From an uncultured Dermatophilus sp. (GTDB lineage Bacteria > Actinomycetota > Actinomycetes > Actinomycetales > Dermatophilaceae), in the NCBI GenBank assembly GCA_945876925.1, contig CAMCQD010000072.1, forward strand, positions 1 through 7,875: a stretch of 7,875 nt of DNA. The letters are read 5' to 3'. A program made the translations under genes and the position numbers. Of the stretch, positions 1 to 6,445 are shown piece by piece. Below the pieces are notes generated by a model. That model was not told the origin of the DNA, did not search any database, and was given only the letters and a program-made list of their open reading frames with translations. Every line of letters starts with the position of its first letter. The first letter of the stretch is position 1.

Positions 1-742
1 GGTGGAACCGGCCCCCCGCAGATCCCGGTGGCACACCGATCGAGGCGTATGCGAGTTCACCGACCGGGCCTGCGAGCAGCCCCCGGCGTTATGCCGCCCG
101 GGAGGCGAGGTTAACGACAGGCCACCACGATTTCGTACATACACAGTAGGGGCTCGTCGCGGTCCTCAGGAATACCCCCTGCTGCCGAGCGCGACTCACG
201 CTCGCGTTCGGGGTTTGGATCATATTGCCATGCAACGGGATTCATGAATTTCCCAGCTAATGCACAGCCGGGCTGATCACGTATGCCACGCATTCATACG
301 AGCGCCACCACCCAGCGGGTCGCGCCGCGCCGGCGACCGCCGGGGCGGGCTGGCGCGGACGGCCGCACGACTCCCCGTACCGGCCCGCGCCAGGCGACTC
401 CCCCGGGCGCGGCGAACGCTGGCCGCTCCCCGGACCCATCCTCTCCCGGCCACCGGAGGTGAACTGCGGCAGGGGCGCCCGCCCCGGCGGCGGCACCCGG
501 CGAGGACGCCTCCGGGAGGGGCAGATACCACCAGAACCGGTCTCAGGCAGGCGGTTTCCCCGCCCCTGCCCGCGCCCTGCCCCGGCAGCCGGAGAGGGGA
601 GCCGGAACGTGCACGCAGACATGAGTTCCCGTTTCCGCAGACGCGTCCGGCAGTCCTCGCGCAACTCTTTCTTTGCGCTGCTGCCGTCAAGAGAATGAGT
701 GCCGCTGCGATCGTCTTCGCGGACGTGCCGGGACGTGAGCAG

Positions 743-791
743 CACTGCAGTGGTGGCAAGCCGCCGAATGCACGAGTACATGCCGTACTCG
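743..791. promoter_or_regulatory. Two dyad symmetries upstream of the LCP gene, possible operators
   Basis: CACTGCAGTG at 743-752 is a perfect 10-bp palindrome. CGAGTAC at 773-779 and GTACTCG at 785-791 form a perfect 7-bp inverted repeat around a 5-base spacer. Both lie 119-167 bp before the LCP start, where a promoter or operator would be expected. The symmetry is visible directly; a role as a regulator site is inference. A hairpin in the leader RNA is the alternative. Confidence 0.35.
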
Positions 792-801
792 CCGGGCCGG
801 G

Positions 802-842
802 ACTTTTCTCACTTTTCGCGGCACAATTGCACCGGGGTGCCG
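802..842 (+). promoter_or_regulatory. T-rich tandem repeat and small hairpin in the LCP leader
   Basis: ACTTTTC occurs twice in direct orientation, at 802-808 and 811-817 (9-bp period). It forms an AT-rich island in otherwise very GC-rich DNA. Immediately after it, CGGCAC (819-824) pairs with GTGCCG (837-842) around a 12-base loop. A promoter or a regulator-binding repeat is plausible in this position. I could not settle on a clear -35/-10 pair. Confidence 0.25.
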
Positions 843-909
843 GTTCTCCAGCGGCGGTCGCTTGTCGTGAACCAGCAGGGGGACCTCACCACCGAACTAC
901 CGGGGAGTC

Positions 910-2484
910 ATGGCAAGCAGGACCGTTAACAGCGACGACGACACGAGAGCGCGGCGGCGTTTTAGCGTGCGCCGGCGGCGTCTGCGCACCTTTATCGGCC
1001 GCATGCTCATCTCGACGGCGCTACCCGGTTCTGGCCTGCTGCTCAGCGGACGTACCCGATCAGGGGCAGCAGTGCTGGCGCTGTTCGTCATTGGCGTGCT
1101 CGCGGCCTGCGGGGCGCTGCTGGTAATCGGCCCGGCCCGGGCTGTGGTCCTGGTCGCCTCACGCCCGTCCACCGCGCTGGCGGTATCGCTGTCCGTCGGC
1201 GCCGTGGTGCTCATCTGGGCGGCCACCCTCATCTGGACAGCCGACATCAACTGGCCCGCACCGGCCACGTTCGGCAAGAAGCTGGTCGCCTTCCTCACCT
1301 CCTCCCTGCTCGTCGGCGCACTGATCGCTCCCACCGCGCGAGCCATGCAGTACCTGCTGATCACCTCCAACCTCGTGGGGACGGTCTTCGGGGCAAGCAC
1401 CGTCAACCGGCGCGGGGTCGCCCCCAGCGCCGGAGCTGGCCGCTCCTGGTCGGGGATTCCCAGAGTGAATGTGCTGCTGGTGGGCTCGGACGCCGAGGAC
1501 GACCGGATCGGGGTACGAACCGACTCGATGATGCTGGCCAGCGTGGACACCCAGACCGGGAACACGGTGCTGTTCGGCATCCCCCGCAACCTGCAGAACG
1601 CCCCCTTCCCGAGCTGGAGCCCGATGCGGCAGGTGTGGCCCAGCGGGTTCAACTGCGGGTCAGAATGCCTGCTCAACGGTGTCTGGGATCAGGGAACGCA
1701 GCACGCGAACCTCTACCCGGGCGACCCGAAACCCGGGCTGACCGCCCTGCGCGAGAGCATGTCCGAGATCACCGGGCTCACCCCCGACTACGCGGTAGTG
1801 GTCGACATGGCCAGCTTCCAGCAGCTGGTCAACGCGATGGGCGGGGTCACCATCAACGTCCGGCAGCGGGTGCCGATCGGCGGCAAGGTCGAGAACGGGC
1901 AGATCGTGCCGGGCAGCATCCGCGGCTGGATCGAACCGGGCGTGCAGCACCTCGACGGCTATCACGCCATGTGGTATTCACGCGGCCGCGCCACGACCGA
2001 CGACTTCAACCGGATGGCACGGCAGCGCTGCATGGTGGGGGCGCTCATCGACCAGGTCAACCCGTGGATGATGGCCGAGCGGTTCCCGCAGATCGCCAAG
2101 GTCGTCCAGGACAACGTGTACACGGACATCCCGTCCGAGCACCTGCCAGCCTGGGCCGAACTCGTGACCATCATGCAGAAGGGCACCATCCGCAGCCTGT
2201 CGTTCAGCAATCAGCTGATCAACGTGTCCCAGCCGGACTTCCCGCACATCCGCGACATGGTGCAGGCCGCGATCGCCAGCCAGCCGCTGCCGACGCCGAC
2301 CTTCACCGACGGGTCACCAACTCCGCCGGCGTTCCGCCCGTCGCCCTCGCCGACGCAGACGCCGGCGCCGGCCTCGACATCGGCTCCGTCCAGCGGACCG
2401 GCCACCGGGGGCACGGCCACGCCGTCACCCTCGGCCAGCCACACCCCCGCCGAGGGCCTGGTCGACGTCGCCGCAGCCTGCTGA
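910..2484 (+). CDS. LytR-CpsA-Psr (LCP) family membrane protein, probable cell-wall glycopolymer transferase
   Basis: LCP proteins move lipid-linked polymers such as teichoic acids, arabinogalactan or capsule onto peptidoglycan, outside the membrane. In this 524-residue protein, residues 1-28 are a basic cytoplasmic tail. Hydrophobic stretches near 31-45, 52-75, 87-109 and 124-150 suggest three or four membrane helices, more than the single helix of classical LCPs. The LCP domain spans about 186-405. It shows the conserved strand VNVLLVGSD (186-194), the RTDS motif (203-206), GIPR (223-226), and the YSRGR...D..R..RQ cluster (356-372) that binds the polyprenyl phosphate. Residues 460-513 are a Pro/Thr/Ser-rich tail of the kind often found in the cell wall, and the last residue is Cys. 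The start is ATG; GGGGAG lies only two bases before it, unusually close, but an in-frame stop at 868-870 leaves no better upstream start. Which polymer it transfers is not evident. Confidence 0.93.
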   Translation: MASRTVNSDDDTRARRRFSVRRRRLRTFIGRMLISTALPGSGLLLSGRTRSGAAVLALFVIGVLAACGALLVIGPARAVVLVASRPSTALAVSLSVGAVVLIWAATLIWTADINWPAPATFGKKLVAFLTSSLLVGALIAPTARAMQYLLITSNLVGTVFGASTVNRRGVAPSAGAGRSWSGIPRVNVLLVGSDAEDDRIGVRTDSMMLASVDTQTGNTVLFGIPRNLQNAPFPSWSPMRQVWPSGFNCGSECLLNGVWDQGTQHANLYPGDPKPGLTALRESMSEITGLTPDYAVVVDMASFQQLVNAMGGVTINVRQRVPIGGKVENGQIVPGSIRGWIEPGVQHLDGYHAMWYSRGRATTDDFNRMARQRCMVGALIDQVNPWMMAERFPQIAKVVQDNVYTDIPSEHLPAWAELVTIMQKGTIRSLSFSNQLINVSQPDFPHIRDMVQAAIASQPLPTPTFTDGSPTPPAFRPSPSPTQTPAPASTSAPSSGPATGGTATPSPSASHTPAEGLVDVAAAC

Positions 2485-2784
2485 CCGGCGACACGCGAGC
2501 AGAACGCACCGCCCCCCGCGACCACTCCCCCGGGCCTGCGGAACGCCCCCGGGCCACCTCAACGCTGCATCCGGGCGTCCCTCCCGGTTGCCCTGCGGAA
2601 CGCCCAGCCGGGGTCGTTCACCCGCTGCCCGGTACCGGGGACTATCCCGCTCACCTGCACGCCCCGCAGACCAGGCCATTCACCTGCGGCACTCCCCCAG
2701 CCGGGCAGCCGCGCCGGACCACGCTACCAGGCACGGCGCGGCACCCCCGCCTGGGACCAGTCCGGCCAGCACCTGCCCCGGCAC
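2485..2784. repeat. Gene-free spacer with a 14-bp direct repeat
   Basis: No coding region is supported here. The plus-strand frame that runs across it is an out-of-frame shadow of the LCP gene. The 14-mer CCTGCGGAACGCCC occurs at 2535-2548 and again at 2592-2605, and a degenerate relative (CACCTGCGGCACTCCC) follows near 2681. Each is preceded or followed by GC-rich sequence of similar texture, which suggests small-scale tandem duplication. No function is apparent. Confidence 0.4.
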
Positions 2785-2830
2785 GGCGATGCCCGTCGCC
2801 CGGCCTGGAGGCCGGGCGCCGGGCATCGCC
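2785..2830. terminator. 46-bp near-perfect palindrome, probable bidirectional terminator
   Basis: Bases 2785-2806 and 2809-2830 pair in 21 of 22 positions; the one mismatch is 2796 against 2819. Only two bases lie between the arms, so in RNA the loop would be about four bases. The outer arms are GGCGATGCCCG (2785-2795) and CGGGCATCGCC (2820-2830). It lies between the ends of two convergent genes (LCP to the left, csp to the right), where a shared terminator is expected. There is no U-tract, which is common for actinobacterial hairpin terminators. It would fold equally well from either strand. Confidence 0.75.
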
Positions 2831-2888
2831 TGAAGCCGGAATTCGCGCAGGTCACCCTGGCGATCGGTGAGGGGTAGGTGACGTCAGA

Positions 2889-3092
2889 TCAGAGGGGACG
2901 GACGTTGTCCGCCTGCGGGCCCTTGGGGCCCTGGGTGACCTCGAACTCCACGCGCTGCGCCTCGTCGAGGGAACGGAATCCGCTGGTCTGGATTGCCGAG
3001 TAGTGCACGAAGACGTCGGGGCCCCCGCCGTCCTGAGCAATGAACCCGAAGCCCTTTTCGGCGTTGAACCACTTAACGGTGCCCTGTGCCAT
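2889..3092 (-). CDS. cspA: Cold-shock protein, CspA family
   Basis: This 67-residue single-domain nucleic-acid-binding protein is an RNA chaperone in the cytoplasm. It is essentially all cold-shock domain, with the opening GTVKWFNAEKGFGFI (4-18) containing RNP1 (KGFGFI, 13-18) and RNP2 (VFVHY, 27-31). The ending GPKGPQADNVRPL is typical of actinobacterial Csp proteins, and the length equals the family norm. The ATG is preceded by a weak AGAGAG about 11 bases upstream. The gene stands alone: 308 bp separate it from the lacI-type gene upstream on the same strand, and the next gene downstream is convergent. The symbol follows general family usage; there may be paralogues elsewhere in the genome, and cold induction is not shown by the sequence. 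Confidence 0.96.
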   Translation of the reverse strand: MAQGTVKWFNAEKGFGFIAQDGGGPDVFVHYSAIQTSGFRSLDEAQRVEFEVTQGPKGPQADNVRPL

Positions 3093-3400
3093 GGGGAAAA
3101 CAACTCTCTACTGGTGGTCGATCGAGCCCGCACTTCACGGGATCCTGGCTGCCGAACCACCCCACAACGAGCTGGTCGCGCACCGCGCCGGCCAACACCG
3201 CCAGCGCCGGGTACCCGGGCGGGGCCCCGGCGTGTGGCGCAGGTCTTCGAACTGCGAAACCACTTCGAACTGCGTGACACTGCGGACTGCGAGGAACTGC
3301 TCTTGCAGCCACGTCCACGGTAACACGCAGTCTCGCGGCGATCCCCGGACTTTCCGCTTGCCTCTGAAGTGGAGCGCGCCACGATCCAGCAGCTGAGAAC
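3093..3400 (-). promoter_or_regulatory. Leader and promoter region of the csp gene with clustered repeats
   Basis: These 308 bases hold no gene. They are long enough for an own promoter and the long 5' leader usual for csp genes. Read on the plus strand, CTTCGAACTGCG occurs at 3245-3256 and 3263-3274, 18 bp apart. The core ACTGCG recurs at 3251, 3269, 3279 and 3286, with a variant ACTGCT at 3296. On the csp strand this is a run of CGCAGT boxes, two of them followed by TTCGAAG. A regulator site or a structured leader is inferred; I cannot place the promoter boxes with certainty. Confidence 0.5.
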
Positions 3401-4504
3401 TCAGGCCTTTGCAGCTCCTGAGGCTGCTGACGCGGCCTTCTTCTCGGCCTTTTCCGCTGCGGCAGCACGCGCCCGAGGCGACACAATGCCGCCTGAAATG
3501 CCCCGGCATCCGCACGAAGTCCCGTGGCTGATCTCACCTGCCAGGCGGATGGTGCGCCCGGGCGCCCCCGGGGCCTCCAGGCGCTTGAGGAGCAGCTGCA
3601 CCGCGCGGGCCCCGAGCGCGTAAGTCGGCTGCGCGATCGTGGTCAGGTGCGGGGAGAGCAGGTCGCCCCAGGGGAACTCGTCGAAGCAGACGAGGGCCAT
3701 GTCCTCGGGGATGCGCAGCCCGGCCTGACGCAGCGCGCGCACCGCGCCGATGCTCATCGCGTCATTGGAGACGAACACCCCGGTAGGCCGCTCAGGTAAG
3801 GCGAGCAGCCGCTGCATGGCCTTGCGGCCATCCTGCTCGGTGGAACCGCCGTTGACCATGAGCATCGGGTCGACCGGAACGCCGCGGCGCCGGTGCGCCA
3901 GCAGGTATCCGTCCCGGCGCTCAGTCGTGGTGGCCAGGCCGGACAGCCCCTCGATGAACCCGACGCGGGTGTGCCCGATCTGCAGCAGGTGATCGACCAC
4001 CGCAGCCGAGGCCTGCTCGTTCTCGACGCAGACCTGGTCCACGTCGAGCTCCTGATGACGGTCGATGACGACGAAGGGGGTGTCGTGCTCATTGAGCAGC
4101 CGCAACGCGGTCTCGGTCCAGTTCGGGCTCGGCATGATGATGACGCCGGCCACGTGGTGCGCCAGCAGGTTGGCGACAACCCGCCCCTCCCGCTCGGAGT
4201 CGTCCCGGGTATCGGCGAACAGCAGCTGCATGCCGTGCCTCAGGGACTCCTCCTCGATGCCGGCCACGAGCTCCTGGCCGTAGACGCTGGCGAGGAAGGA
4301 CATCGCCACGCCGATGGTGGTCGTGGAGCCTGCGGCCAGGGAGCGCGCCACCGGGCGGTGAGTGAAACCGACTTTCGCCATCGCCTCCAGATCGAGTTTC
4401 TTGGTCTCCGGCGCTACCGGCCGGGTCCCGTTGATGACGTGGGAGACGGTGCTCACAGACACACCAGCTTCCCGCGCCACGGTCGTCATCGTCACGGATG
4501 CCAT
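3401..4504 (-). CDS. LacI-family transcriptional repressor
   Basis: This 367-residue protein is a sugar-responsive DNA-binding repressor, probably of a carbohydrate uptake or breakdown operon. The helix-turn-helix is at 5-25 (VAREAGVSVSTVSHVING), the hinge helix around 50-58 (RPVARSLAAG), and the periplasmic-binding-like effector domain runs from 63 to about 333. Family hallmarks are FVVIDRH (144-150), VSNDAMSIGAVRALRQAG (245-262) and CFDEFPW (273-279). The ligand cannot be read from the sequence. After the usual end near SHGTSCGC the protein carries an extra low-complexity tail ending AEKAEKKAASAASGAAKA (350-367), reminiscent of histone-like DNA-binding tails. No sugar transporter or hydrolase gene is next to it, so its target operon lies elsewhere. 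No good Shine-Dalgarno sequence precedes the ATG, so a leaderless or very short-leader message is possible. Confidence 0.95.
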   Translation of the reverse strand: MASVTMTTVAREAGVSVSTVSHVINGTRPVAPETKKLDLEAMAKVGFTHRPVARSLAAGSTTTIGVAMSFLASVYGQELVAGIEEESLRHGMQLLFADTRDDSEREGRVVANLLAHHVAGVIIMPSPNWTETALRLLNEHDTPFVVIDRHQELDVDQVCVENEQASAAVVDHLLQIGHTRVGFIEGLSGLATTTERRDGYLLAHRRRGVPVDPMLMVNGGSTEQDGRKAMQRLLALPERPTGVFVSNDAMSIGAVRALRQAGLRIPEDMALVCFDEFPWGDLLSPHLTTIAQPTYALGARAVQLLLKRLEAPGAPGRTIRLAGEISHGTSCGCRGISGGIVSPRARAAAAEKAEKKAASAASGAAKA

Positions 4505-4514
4505 GCGTCATAGT

Positions 4515-4577
4515 TTGCGCAATCTGAGTCCCGGTTTCCAGATGTGGGACGTATCCACAGCAACTTTTTCTGCTGTG
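4515..4577 (-). promoter_or_regulatory. Putative operator/promoter region of the lacI-type gene
   Basis: TTGCGCAA at 4515-4522 is a perfect 8-bp palindrome with a central CG pair, the pattern favoured by LacI-family proteins, only 10 bases before the ATG. Further upstream CACAGCA (4556-4562) and TGCTGTG (4571-4577) form a perfect 7-bp inverted repeat around an 8-base AT-rich spacer. Either could be the autoregulatory operator. The symmetries are seen directly; the binding protein is inference. Confidence 0.45.
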
Positions 4578-4998
4578 AATGCCGGCAGGCTCCGGCGGGA
4601 ACGCACCCGGACCGCGGGCACGTAGTTCACCGCACTCCAGCCTGGCGGCCCCAGCCCGCCCCAGCCAGGCCAGGCGAGGTGCAAAGCGGGGAATATACCA
4701 CTGAGGCCGTCGATTTCGCGTCCAACATCGCGGACTAATCACCACATCACATCCGGGGGCTGCCAGTGCCAACACGACGCTATCGAGGAACCGGTGCGAA
4801 TTGCCTGTGGATGCTCCTGCACCTGGCCTGCGGTCGCTCCCATGCGGAGCCGCGAAGCCCCGGGCCTGGGCCCGCCGCGGCCCGCCCCGGCGAGCGGGAG
4901 CGGGCTTAGCCGGGCTCCCCCGGCGATCCCCGGCCTCACCTGGGCCGAGTTCGCACAGCCCACCAAGCGCCACCAAGCGTTCGCCCGCCGGACGCGGG
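4578..4998. other. Gene-free spacer between the lacI-type gene and arsC, with hairpins
   Basis: No frame here shows a recognisable protein. The long minus-strand frame crossing it is a shadow of the lacI-type gene extended by chance. Two compact GC hairpins are present. CGGGCC (4861-4866) faces GGCCCG (4869-4874). GGGAGC (4896-4901) faces GCTCCC (4914-4919), with a nested GGCT-T-AGCC (4903-4911). They lie 90-145 bases after the end of arsC and could add to termination of that gene. Confidence 0.4.
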
Positions 4999-5015
4999 CG
5001 CCGGGCTACCCGGCG
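4999..5015 (-). terminator. Hairpin whose loop is the arsC stop codon
   Basis: CGCCGGG (4999-5005) and CCCGGCG (5009-5015) form a perfect 7-bp GC stem. The three loop bases, 5006-5008, read TAG on the minus strand and are the arsC stop codon. It probably acts as a terminator or protects the 3' end of the mRNA. No U-tract follows. Confidence 0.5.
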
Positions 5016-5362
5016 AGGAACTGGGCGATGCGGTCCCTGGGGCGTCCGATGATGGCCCGGTCGCCGCGCACGAGCACCGGGCGCTGCATGAGCTTCGGAT
5101 GCGCGAGGAGCACGGCGACGACCTGGTCGACGGTGCGCACGTCCGCGTCGGTCAGGCCCGCCTCGCGGAAGGCCGGGTCGCGCCGGACCAGCTCGCCCGG
5201 CTCGTCCTCCAGCTTGGCGAGCAGCCCGCGCAGCGCCGCCTCATCGAGCGGATGCCTGAGGTACTCGACCACCTCGGCATCGGCCCCGGTCTCCCCCGCC
5301 GTCGCCAGCGCATGCCGCGAAGTAGAGCACCGCGGATTGTGCAGGATCGTCACATCAGCCAT
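5006..5362 (-). CDS. arsC: ArsC-family arsenate reductase (glutaredoxin-type)
   Basis: Enzymes of this thioredoxin-fold family reduce arsenate to arsenite with electrons from a small thiol, in the cytoplasm. This 118-residue protein has the active-site motif HNPRCSTSR with Cys12. It has Arg60 in GELVRRD, Arg94 in LMQRP and Arg107 in IIGRPRD, the same numbering as the four key residues of the plasmid R773 enzyme. At 118 residues it is shorter than that enzyme (141) and closer to chromosomal YfgD-type members, whose role in arsenate resistance is less certain. It stands alone: no arsR, arsB/acr3 or arsM gene is in the window. A TetR-type gene lies 218 bp upstream on the same strand. The ATG has only a distant AGGTGG about 13 bases before it. 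Family assignment is firm; true arsenate activity is inferred from the residues. Confidence 0.92.
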   Translation of the reverse strand: MADVTILHNPRCSTSRHALATAGETGADAEVVEYLRHPLDEAALRGLLAKLEDEPGELVRRDPAFREAGLTDADVRTVDQVVAVLLAHPKLMQRPVLVRGDRAIIGRPRDRIAQFLAG

Positions 5363-5454
5363 ACGTATCTGCTTACCACCTGGCCAGCCGCGCTCCTGAA
5401 TCGCCGTTTCCCCCGGCGGCGAGCAGGCGCGTCCTCATCGGGTAGCGGATGCGC

Positions 5455-5484
5455 CCCGGCAGCTGGCGTTCTTCCCGGCAGCTG
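5455..5484. repeat. 11-bp direct repeat upstream of arsC
   Basis: CCCGGCAGCTG occurs at 5455-5465 and 5474-5484, 19 bp apart, about 95-120 bases before the arsC start. Each copy contains the palindrome CAGCTG. The spacing of nearly two helical turns would suit a regulator binding to one face of the DNA, but this is inference and chance is possible in GC-rich sequence. Confidence 0.3.
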
Positions 5485-5509
5485 AGGCTCACTCTGGACG
5501 CGTACTAGG

Positions 5510-5527
5510 CCCCGGTTGCGGCCGGGG
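5510..5527 (-). terminator. Candidate terminator after the TetR-type gene
   Basis: CCCCGG (5510-5515) and CCGGGG (5522-5527) form a 6-bp GC stem around a 6-base loop, 54 bases past the tetR stop codon and before arsC. A second hairpin with a perfect 7-bp stem (CCGGGCA 5594-5600, TGCCCGG 5606-5612, 5-base loop) lies within the last codons of the tetR gene. Together they argue that the TetR-type gene and arsC are not one simple operon. Confidence 0.4.
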
Positions 5528-5580
5528 ATTGACCTGCCGGCACCCCGCAGCGGGCGATATCCTCCGGGGCCGGACGGCCT

Positions 5581-6222
5581 TCATGCCCCTTCCCCGGGCA
5601 CTCCCTGCCCGGATGAGTACGTCTGCCGGAAGTGCCCCAGGTGCGCGCGAAGCCGCTCCCGGGCCAGGGATTCACCATCGGGGGCGTCCGCCGCGGTGAG
5701 AATCGCCAGAATCGGGCCCCAGAAGGCCAGGGCGACGGCCTGCGGATCCGCAGGGCGGAAGATCCCGCGACTGGTCAGGTCGGCGAACAAGGCCGCCTGG
5801 CAGGACAGCGGGCGCTCGATGGTCAGCTCCCGCAGCAGCCGCCCGGCCTCCGGCGTGCGGTACTGCTCCAGGGTGAGCACGCGGCGCGCGGCGACGAAAC
5901 CGGGGTCGTGCAGCCACAGGTCGAGGTATCCGGCGGCGGCCGATTCAAGCTGACCGAGGATGATCGCCGCGTCAGCCCCAGCCGCCCCCTGAGGATCCTC
6001 AGCACAGGTCCCGAAACCCCAGGCGACCCCGGCGAGACGTTCACCGGCACGAGCGAGCACCGCATCCAGCACAGCCTGTTTACTCGGGAAGTGGTTGTAA
6101 ACCGAGCTCTCCTTGATGCCGACCCGGGAGGCGATGCCCCTGATCGACGTACCGGTGAATCCCTCTGTGGCAAAAAGATCCTGGGCGGCGTCGAGCAGAT
6201 CAGAACGAGTATCGCGAGACAT
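5581..6222 (-). CDS. TetR-family transcriptional repressor
   Basis: This 213-residue DNA-binding repressor belongs to a family that usually senses small hydrophobic ligands and often controls efflux or lipid genes. The N-terminal domain follows the TetR pattern: LLDAAQDLFATEGFTGTSIR (9-28) leads into the helix-turn-helix IRGIASRVGIKESSVYNHFP (27-46), followed by SKQAVLDAVL. The rest is the variable helical ligand domain, and its ligand cannot be predicted. The ATG has a good ribosome-binding site, AAGGGGG at 6227-6233, four bases away. A 14-bp palindrome sits just upstream, suggesting autorepression. No divergent gene is present on the other side, where TetR targets are often found; that side now holds non-coding DNA and the integrase remnant. 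It could control arsC downstream, but nothing shows this. Confidence 0.94.
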   Translation of the reverse strand: MSRDTRSDLLDAAQDLFATEGFTGTSIRGIASRVGIKESSVYNHFPSKQAVLDAVLARAGERLAGVAWGFGTCAEDPQGAAGADAAIILGQLESAAAGYLDLWLHDPGFVAARRVLTLEQYRTPEAGRLLRELTIERPLSCQAALFADLTSRGIFRPADPQAVALAFWGPILAILTAADAPDGESLARERLRAHLGHFRQTYSSGQGVPGEGA

Positions 6223-6239
6223 CAGGCCCCCTTGGCTAA

Positions 6240-6253
6240 CTAACGATCGTTAG
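6240..6253. promoter_or_regulatory. Perfect 14-bp palindrome, probable TetR operator
   Basis: CTAACGATCGTTAG is a perfect palindrome centred 24 bases before the tetR start codon and 7 bases beyond its ribosome-binding site. Motifs of the form CTAACG-n-CGTTAG are common operators of TetR-family repressors, and this position would block the gene's own promoter. Flanking bases (GCTAA before, CTTAA after) add AT-richness suited to a -10 region. Confidence 0.72.
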
Positions 6254-6445
6254 CTTAACGAGCCGGCGCTCCGCGATGAGCCGGTTTCGCTGAATCGCCC
6301 GCGCGAGCAGAACGCTTGCGGCCAGGACCGGCCTTCACCGTGGCAGGCCGCCCCGGGGAGGGCCGCTCTCGCAGAAGCCACCCCATCGCCTGGGCGGGTG
6401 GCACGGCGGGACCGGGTGCCGGCGCGGCTGATGCCCGGTCTCGCA
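6254..6445. other. Spacer between the tetR operator and the large palindrome
   Basis: I see no gene, RNA or strong structure in these 192 bases. The only loose symmetry is GGCAC at 6401-6405 facing GTGCC further on. If the operator once served a divergent gene, that gene should have started here; none is visible. Confidence 0.4.

Larger units (their letters stand above)
1..909. other. Long region without a supported gene upstream of the LCP gene
   Basis: I see no convincing coding region in these 909 bases. Several open frames exist on both strands, but they overlap one another, are rich in Arg, Pro, Gly and Ala as expected from random GC-rich DNA, and contain no domain or motif I recognise. 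Positions 300-600 are extremely GC-rich. From about 690 to 909 the sequence is more mixed and contains small dyad symmetries and a T-rich patch, which suits a promoter and leader for the LCP gene. The first 250 bases have less biased composition and could be the decayed end of a gene lying to the left, but this cannot be shown from the window. Confidence 0.5.

Noticed and set aside
260..1126. 288-codon plus-strand open frame covering the LCP upstream region and start
   Set aside because: It overlaps the well-supported LCP gene out of frame, has random Arg/Pro/Ala-rich content and no recognisable domain.
1635..2870. 411-codon plus-strand open frame over the LCP 3' half
   Set aside because: It is a shadow of the LCP gene in another frame; its content is RHGP-rich with no family motif.
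4089..4976. 295-codon minus-strand open frame over the lacI-type 5' half and upstream spacer
   Set aside because: Within the lacI-type gene it is only a frame shadow. The upstream part shows no conserved protein features.
6275..6297. Possible second att copy: GATGAG...GAATCG resembling the tRNA 3' flank
   Set aside because: Only two short blocks match, with changed spacing between them; this is not enough for an att core.
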